This document shows positions 8,143-12,529 of a stretch of DNA of 12,529 nt, piece after piece (the first letter of the stretch is position 1; every line of letters begins with the position of its first letter). The notes under the pieces were generated by a model that searched no databases, had not been told where the DNA came from, and saw only the letters and a program-made list of their open reading frames with translations. The stretch is taken from positions 2,343 to 14,871 of the forward strand of contig VEPF01000072.1 in the NCBI GenBank assembly GCA_012027055.1, written 5' to 3'. The translations under genes were made by a program, and so were the position numbers. This DNA is from Gemmatimonadota bacterium. GTDB lineage: Bacteria > Gemmatimonadota > Gemmatimonadetes > Longimicrobiales > RSA9.

Positions 8143-8859
8143 ATGACGCGAAAACAGACGGCAGCGCGAGTGCTGGTAGTCGAGGACGAGCGCGACATCG
8201 CGGCGCTGGTCAGCTTCCATCTGACCCGGGAAGGCTATCGGGTCCGCACCGCCGAAAGTGGGCGGGAAGCGCTGGACGCGCTGCACGCCGAGCGTCCCGA
8301 TCTCATGCTGCTGGACCTCATGCTGCCCGGCTTCTCCGGTTACGAGGTGCTGGGGGAAGTGCGCCGTCGCGCCGAGACCGCGGACCTGCCCGTGATCGTG
8401 CTGACCGCGCGGCGCGACGAGGCGGACCGGGTGCGCGGGCTGGAACTGGGCGCGGACGACTACATCACCAAGCCGTTCAGCCCGCGCGAGCTGGTGCTGC
8501 GCATCGCAGCGGTGCTCCGCCGGGTGCAGGCGCCGCCGGTGAGCGCCACCGGCCGCGTGCTGCAGGCGGGGCCGCTCGCCGTGGACGGCGATGCCATGCG
8601 CGTGCTGGTGGGCGGGCGCGAGGTGGAGCTCACCCCCACCGAGTACCGGCTGCTAATCAGCCTGCTGGAGCGGCGGGGCCGGGTACAGACGCGGCAGCAG
8701 CTGCTGGAGTCCGCGTGGGGCATCCACGCGCGCATCGAGACGCGCACCGTGGACATGCACGTGCAGCGGCTGCGCAACAAGCTGGGCGTGGGCGCGCCCA
8801 TGATCGAGACCGTGCGCGGCTTCGGGTACCGGTTCCGCGCCCGCGAAGAGGAGCCGTGA
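8143..8859 (+). CDS. phoB: PhoB-type response regulator (OmpR family)
   Basis: This 238-residue two-component regulator combines an N-terminal receiver domain with a C-terminal winged-helix DNA-binding domain. In the receiver the acidic pair lies at Glu14-Asp15 (VVEDERD), the phosphorylated residue is Asp58 (LLDLMLPG), Thr88 is the switch residue and Lys110 is in the TKPFSP motif. The output domain has ELTPTEYRLL, RVQTRQQLLESAWG, RTVDMHVQRLRNKL and the C-terminal GFGYRF wing, all typical of the PhoB/OmpR family. The assignment to phosphate control comes from its neighbours: a PhoR-like kinase overlapping by four bases and a phosphate porin and PstS immediately downstream. The ATG at 8143 is the only start that leaves the receiver domain intact; no Shine-Dalgarno sequence is visible, so the mRNA may be leaderless or nearly so. 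Confidence 0.92.
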   Translation: MTRKQTAARVLVVEDERDIAALVSFHLTREGYRVRTAESGREALDALHAERPDLMLLDLMLPGFSGYEVLGEVRRRAETADLPVIVLTARRDEADRVRGLELGADDYITKPFSPRELVLRIAAVLRRVQAPPVSATGRVLQAGPLAVDGDAMRVLVGGREVELTPTEYRLLISLLERRGRVQTRQQLLESAWGIHARIETRTVDMHVQRLRNKLGVGAPMIETVRGFGYRFRAREEEP

Positions 8860-10271
8860 ACCCGCGCGCGTGGCGGCTGGTCACGCTCGCCTCGCTCGGC
8901 GCGGCGCTGCTGGCCGCGATCATTCTCGGGATCGGGTTCCTGGTCGCGGCGGAGAGCGCCCGGTCAGCGTTCGGGGCAGCGCGTCCGCCAGCAGGCGACG
9001 TCCACGCCCGCCTCGCCCGCGCCTTCCTGCTCGCCGCACTCCTGGTGATCCCGACCGCGGCGCTGCTCGGCGCCTGGGCGGGCCGGCGGCTCGCCCGGCC
9101 GTTCCACCGCCTGCACCACGCCATCATGGAGGCGGAGGGCGATCCCGCCCGGGCGCTTCCGGCCAGCCGCAGCGCCGAAGCCGCGGCGCTGGCGGACGCG
9201 GCCGCGCTGGCCGCGGTCAGCGCGCAGCGGCGCCAGGCCGCCACAGATGCGCAGCGCGATGCGCTCGCCCGGATCGTGAACGGGGCCAGCGAGGGCTTGC
9301 TGCAGGTCGATCTCGATGGCCGGGTACGTTTCGCAAATCCCGCCGCGTGTGCCCTGCTCGAGCTGCCCGAGTCCGCTCCCGGCCAGAGCCTGGCCGCGCT
9401 GGTCCGGAACACGGAACTGCGCCGCGCCGTGACGGACGCGCTGCGCGGCGAGGCGGTAGCCGGGCAGGAGGTGCTGCTGGGCGAGCGGCGCCTGCTGGTC
9501 TCCGCCGAGCCGCTGGCGGCCGGTGCCGCTGGCGCCGCGGGCGCCATCATCAGCATCGCGGACCTGACCGCGCTCCGCCGGCGGGAAGGGGTGCGCCGCG
9601 ACTTCGTCGCGAACGCCAGCCACGAGCTGCGCACTCCGCTCACCTCCATCCGCGGCTACGCGGAGACGTTGCTCCAGGACGACCTGCCTCCCGAGCTGCG
9701 GCAGCAGTTCCTGGACACCCTGCGCGCCAACGCGGAGCGGCTGCAGCACATCGTCGATGACCTGCTGGACCTTTCCCGCATCGAGTCCGGCGGCTGGCAG
9801 CCCGCCCTGCAGCGCGTGAGCATCCCGGAGGCGGTGCGCGCGGCCTGGGAGCCGTATCGCGACCGGGCCGAGCGGGGGCAGGTGCGGCTGGTGCCCCCGG
9901 ACGGGGATGTGCCGGCGCTCGCCGACCCGGAAGGGCTCCGCCACGTGCTCGGCAACCTCTTCGACAACGCGCTCCGCTACACCCCGGCGGGCGGCACCAT
10001 CCGGGTCACGGCCGAAATGGTTGCGGCCGACCCGGGACGGGTGCAGCTGTGCGTCGCGGACACCGGCGCGGGCATCCCGCGCGCCGCGCTGCCGCGCATC
10101 TTCGAGCGCTTCTACCGCGTCGATCCAGCCAGGTCCCGGGCCGAGGGCGGCACCGGGCTGGGGCTCGCGATCGTGAAGCACCTGGTCGAGGCCATGAGCG
10201 GCGGCGTGCACGCGGAGAGCGAGCCCGGCCATGGCACCGCCATCCACATCTGGCTGCGCACCGCTTCCTGA
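8856..10271 (+). CDS. phoR: PhoR-type sensor histidine kinase
   Basis: This 471-residue inner-membrane sensor kinase is the predicted partner of the PhoB regulator. The GTG start overlaps the phoB stop (GTGA), with GAGGAG just before. Two membrane helices (about residues 8-31 and 56-74) flank a short outside loop of only about 25 residues, so a large ligand-binding sensor domain is absent, as in other PhoR proteins. A HAMP-like linker and a PAS domain follow (about 130-230; SEGLLQVDLDGRVRFANPAA). The dimerisation/phosphoacceptor domain has His256 in NASHELRTPLTSIRGYAETL. The ATPase domain shows the N box NLFDNALRYTP (Asn367, Asn371), DTGAGIP (Asp402), FERFYRVD and GGTGLGLAIVKH (431-442). All catalytic motifs are intact. 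Family knowledge says it phosphorylates PhoB under phosphate limitation and is held off by Pst/PhoU when phosphate is plentiful. Confidence 0.92.
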   Translation: MNPRAWRLVTLASLGAALLAAIILGIGFLVAAESARSAFGAARPPAGDVHARLARAFLLAALLVIPTAALLGAWAGRRLARPFHRLHHAIMEAEGDPARALPASRSAEAAALADAAALAAVSAQRRQAATDAQRDALARIVNGASEGLLQVDLDGRVRFANPAACALLELPESAPGQSLAALVRNTELRRAVTDALRGEAVAGQEVLLGERRLLVSAEPLAAGAAGAAGAIISIADLTALRRREGVRRDFVANASHELRTPLTSIRGYAETLLQDDLPPELRQQFLDTLRANAERLQHIVDDLLDLSRIESGGWQPALQRVSIPEAVRAAWEPYRDRAERGQVRLVPPDGDVPALADPEGLRHVLGNLFDNALRYTPAGGTIRVTAEMVAADPGRVQLCVADTGAGIPRAALPRIFERFYRVDPARSRAEGGTGLGLAIVKHLVEAMSGGVHAESEPGHGTAIHIWLRTAS

Positions 10272-10280
10272 AGCCCCCGG

Positions 10281-10295
10281 CCGGGCCAGGCCCGG
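10281..10295. terminator. GC palindrome just after phoR, possible terminator
   Basis: CCGGGCC-A-GGCCCGG is a perfect inverted repeat nine bases after the phoR stop. An overlapping palindrome, CCCGGCCGGG, lies at 10276-10285. It could form a short hairpin ending or attenuating the phoBR transcript before the porin promoter. There is no T-run. Confidence 0.35.
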
Positions 10296-10298
10296 AAT

Positions 10299-10316
10299 CG
10301 TTACCTACCTGTTACC
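10299..10316 (+). promoter_or_regulatory. Candidate PHO box (11-bp-period direct repeat)
   Basis: Two heptamers, CGTTACC (10299-10305) and TGTTACC (10310-10316), are separated by four bases, giving the 11-bp period characteristic of PhoB/PhoP operators (CTGTCAT-N4-CTGTCAT in enteric bacteria). They share GTTACC exactly. In the same 11-bp phase, weaker units CGCGGTC (10321-10327) and CGTGTCG (10332-10338) follow, the last one ending nine bases before a -10-like TATCCT. Location between phoR and a phosphate-uptake gene pair fits a PhoB-activated promoter. The operator role is inferred. Confidence 0.5.
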
Positions 10317-10347
10317 AGCCCGCGGTCTTCCCGTGTCGCGCGCTCCC

Positions 10348-10353
10348 TATCCT
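10348..10353 (+). promoter_or_regulatory. Possible -10 element of the porin-pstS operon
   Basis: TATCCT lies 54 bases before the porin ATG. No -35 consensus is present at the right spacing (GTCTTC at 10325-10330), as expected for promoters activated by PhoB, where the operator replaces the -35 element. Confidence 0.35.
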
Positions 10354-10406
10354 GAGACCAGGTCCGAACGAGGGCGGCGCTCCGCCCACAGGCAACGGAG
10401 TCGCAT

Positions 10407-11534
10407 ATGCGGATCAGGTGGTGGTCGGGTATGGCGCTGGCGGCGAGCCTCGTCGCGGGGCGAGTGGAGGCGCAGAAGCTCGAGGTGGAATCGGGACCGG
10501 TGAAACTGGGCATCACCGGGCGGGTGCAGTTCCAGTTCAACGGCACCAGCGTGAGCGGCGAGGAAGCGGGACTGGCGGTCGCCCCGGCCGGCACCAGTTT
10601 CGAGACTCGCCGGATCCGTCTGGCCGCCGAGCTGACCATCGACGGCTGGATCCGGGGCATGATCGAGCCCGACTTCGCAATGGCCCGGCTGCAGCTGCGC
10701 CAGGTCTGGATGGAGCTGGGCTTCAGCGACGCGCTCGCGCTGCGCGCGGGCCAGTGGAAGAAGCCGTTCAGCCTGATCCAGGTCACCAGCTCCTCCATGA
10801 TCCCGATGATCGAGCGCAACGTGCGGATCCGGGGACTGGCGGAGGCGCTGAAGAAGGAGAACGTGGCGGGAACGCTGACGTCGTTCGGGAGCATTCCGCT
10901 GATCGGCGAGGAGCAGTACCTGCTGGAGAACCTGGGCTACGACTCGTACGACATGGGGGCCGCGCTGCGCGGCAAGCTGGGCAGAGTGGGCTACGAGGTC
11001 GGCGTGTTCAACGGCACCGGGTGGGACAAGACCGACGAGAACGCGGGCAAGAGCTTCACCGGCCGGGTCACGTGGACCGCGCCCGTAGCCGCACCGCTGC
11101 GGCTCGGCCTGGGCGCCAGCCGGCGGGATTACCTGCGGACCGTGAGCGGCGTGAGCATCACGCAGAACGGCACCGCCCTGGAGGCGGACGTAGAGTACGG
11201 CGCGTACCGCCGCCCCGGTCTGTGGCTGCTGGCGGAAGTGACGGGCGGAGACAACCTGGTTGCCGGGAACTTCCGCGGCGCGCACGCGGTGGGCGCCTGG
11301 TACTTCCCGACTGGCCAGGAGCGCATCGAGGGGATCGAGCCGGTGCTGCGCCTGAGCTGGGCGGACCCGAACACCGGCAAGGACAACGATGCCGGGGTGC
11401 TGCTGACGCCCGGTGTGAACCTGCACTTCTACGGTCGCAACCAGCTGATGTTCAACTGGGACTTCTACCTGCCGCAGGGCGACGTCTTCAGCAGCCAGAA
11501 CGCGCTGCGCGCCCAGGCGAACCTCTACTTCTGA
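10407..11534 (+). CDS. OprO/OprP-type phosphate-selective porin
   Basis: This 375-residue outer-membrane beta-barrel is of the phosphate-selective porin O/P family. It has a signal peptide with cleavage probably after VEA (residues 20-22), then LGITGRVQFQFNG, the usual first-strand region. It also shows FETRRIRLAAELTIDGWIRG, RAGQWKKPFSLIQVTSS with a pair of lysines, and VGVFNGTGWDK. The C-terminal strand ends QANLYF with the terminal Phe needed for barrel insertion. Alternating polar/hydrophobic strands run throughout. It is shorter than the best-known OprP (about 440 residues). GGAG at 10397-10400 supports the ATG. Coupling to pstS 16 bases downstream and a PHO-box-like repeat upstream imply phosphate or polyphosphate uptake under starvation. 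Anion selectivity cannot be shown from sequence alone. Confidence 0.85.
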   Translation: MRIRWWSGMALAASLVAGRVEAQKLEVESGPVKLGITGRVQFQFNGTSVSGEEAGLAVAPAGTSFETRRIRLAAELTIDGWIRGMIEPDFAMARLQLRQVWMELGFSDALALRAGQWKKPFSLIQVTSSSMIPMIERNVRIRGLAEALKKENVAGTLTSFGSIPLIGEEQYLLENLGYDSYDMGAALRGKLGRVGYEVGVFNGTGWDKTDENAGKSFTGRVTWTAPVAAPLRLGLGASRRDYLRTVSGVSITQNGTALEADVEYGAYRRPGLWLLAEVTGGDNLVAGNFRGAHAVGAWYFPTGQERIEGIEPVLRLSWADPNTGKDNDAGVLLTPGVNLHFYGRNQLMFNWDFYLPQGDVFSSQNALRAQANLYF

Positions 11535-11550
11535 CGACATCGCGAGGGAC

Positions 11551-12513
11551 ATGAGCACACAGAACTGGATGCGGGGAGCGGTGCTGCTGGTAGTGCTGTC
11601 CGGGGTAGCCGCTTGTGCCAAGGACTCCGGCAGCTCCGCTGACGCGGCGCTGGCCAACCTGAGCGGCACCATCACGGCCGACGGCTCGAGCACGGTCGGG
11701 CCGATCACGGAAGCGATGGCCGAGGAGTTCGGGCGGGCCACGGCCGGCAACGTGCGGGTGACGGTCGGCAGCTCGGGGACAGGTGGCGGCTTCAAGCGGT
11801 TCTGCGCGGGCGAGACGGACATCAGCGATGCCTCGCGGCCGATCAAGGACGCGGAAGCGCAGCTGTGTGCGCAGAATGGCGTCGAGTACATCCAGCAGCC
11901 GGTGGCGATCGATGGCCTGGCCGTGGTGGTGAACCCGCAGAACACGGCGGTGCAGTGCCTGACGGTGCCGGAGCTCAAGAAGATCTGGGAGCCGGGCAGC
12001 ACGGTGAAGAACTGGTCGGAGGTGCGGGCGGGCCTGCCGAACGAGGAGATCAAGCTCTACGGCCCGGGCACGAACTCGGGCACGTTCGACTACTTCACCG
12101 AGGCGGTGGTGGGCAAGGAAGACGCCAGCCGCGGCGACTACAGCGCCAGCGAGGACGACAACGTGCTGGTGCAGGGCGTGGCCGGTGACCGGGGCGCGCT
12201 CGGCTACTTCGGGTTCGCGTACTTCCAGGAGAACGCCAGCCGCGTCCGGGCGGTCCCGGTCGCCGGCGGCGCCGGTTGCGTGGAGCCGTCCCCCGAGGCG
12301 GTGGCGTCCGGCCAGTACCGGCCGCTCTCGCGGCCGCTGTACCTGTACATCAAGAAGGCCGCGCTGGCGCGGCCGGAAGTGAGCGCGTTCCTCAGGTTCT
12401 TCATCGAGCACGCGCCCGAGCTGGTGCCGCAGGTGGGCTACGTGCCCCGCCCGGCCGCGGACTACCAGGCCGACCTCCAGCAGCTGGCGCAGCCCGGTGA
12501 CACGGTCCGGTAA
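11551..12513 (+). CDS. pstS: Phosphate ABC transporter substrate-binding lipoprotein PstS
   Basis: This 320-residue periplasmic phosphate-binding protein is of the PstS/SphX type. The N-terminal signal ends in a lipobox LSGVAAC with Cys22 as the lipidated residue, so the mature protein is membrane-anchored. Phosphate-site motifs typical of the family are ADGSSTVGPI, VGSSGTGGGFKRFC, DISDASRPIK and GPGTNSGTFDYFTE. A Cys pair (in FCAGE and QLCAQNG) is common in this subgroup and may form a disulfide. The body continues with VVVNPQNTAVQCLTVPELKKIW and GALGYFGFAYF. It follows the porin gene by 16 bases and is probably co-transcribed. The Shine-Dalgarno-like GAGGGA ends only one base before the ATG, which is unusually close. 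The permease and ATPase genes (pstC, pstA, pstB) are expected beyond the window end. Confidence 0.95.
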   Translation: MSTQNWMRGAVLLVVLSGVAACAKDSGSSADAALANLSGTITADGSSTVGPITEAMAEEFGRATAGNVRVTVGSSGTGGGFKRFCAGETDISDASRPIKDAEAQLCAQNGVEYIQQPVAIDGLAVVVNPQNTAVQCLTVPELKKIWEPGSTVKNWSEVRAGLPNEEIKLYGPGTNSGTFDYFTEAVVGKEDASRGDYSASEDDNVLVQGVAGDRGALGYFGFAYFQENASRVRAVPVAGGAGCVEPSPEAVASGQYRPLSRPLYLYIKKAALARPEVSAFLRFFIEHAPELVPQVGYVPRPAADYQADLQQLAQPGDTVR

Positions 12514-12529
12514 CGGCAGCGGCGGGGGG

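Noticed and set aside
10347..12053. A 568-codon open frame on the minus strand opposite the porin and pstS
   Set aside because: It spans two well-recognised plus-strand genes and their gap, and has low-complexity composition without motifs.

Overview
The window is very GC-rich DNA packed with long spurious antisense reading frames. The real genes use ATG, GTG and TTG starts, and several are translationally coupled. An outer-membrane porin ending in phenylalanine, a lipoprotein-type PstS and SIMPL and DUF445 proteins point to a high-GC Gram-negative (diderm) bacterium. The overall flavour resembles Gemmatimonadota. That placement is inference: there is no rRNA or other marker gene to test it.

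Layout. (1) 1-2609, plus strand: the distal part of an ABC-2-type permease gene cut by the window edge, then an inositol-monophosphatase/CysQ-family phosphatase that carries an apparent frameshift near 2190-2195, then a 64-residue membrane protein. (2) 2638-5417, minus strand: a probable operon read SIMPL (DUF541) periplasmic protein, DUF1499-like protein, DUF445 membrane protein, with a GC-rich hairpin before the last gene and a tandem heptamer array before the first. (3) 5656-6657, plus strand: a sugar-phosphate nucleotidyltransferase with a C-terminal left-handed beta-helix, divergent from the SIMPL operon. (4) 6707-8017, minus strand: the magnesium channel/transporter MgtE. (5) 8143-12513, plus strand: a phosphate-starvation locus, with response regulator PhoB and sensor kinase PhoR (4-bp overlap), then a 135-bp gap containing an 11-bp-period direct repeat that looks like a PHO box, then an OprO/OprP-type phosphate porin and a PstS lipoprotein.

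How it works together. PhoR and PhoB would sense and transduce phosphate limitation. The repeat before the porin is a plausible PhoB operator. The porin and PstS would bring phosphate across the outer membrane and bind it in the periplasm. The pstC, pstA, pstB and phoU genes expected to complete the system are not in the window and may lie just downstream. The remaining genes (MgtE, the nucleotidyltransferase, the SIMPL operon, the phosphatase) are ordinary housekeeping or envelope genes. No RNA genes, CRISPR arrays, insertion sequences or phage genes were seen, and I found no convincing new defence or mobile system.
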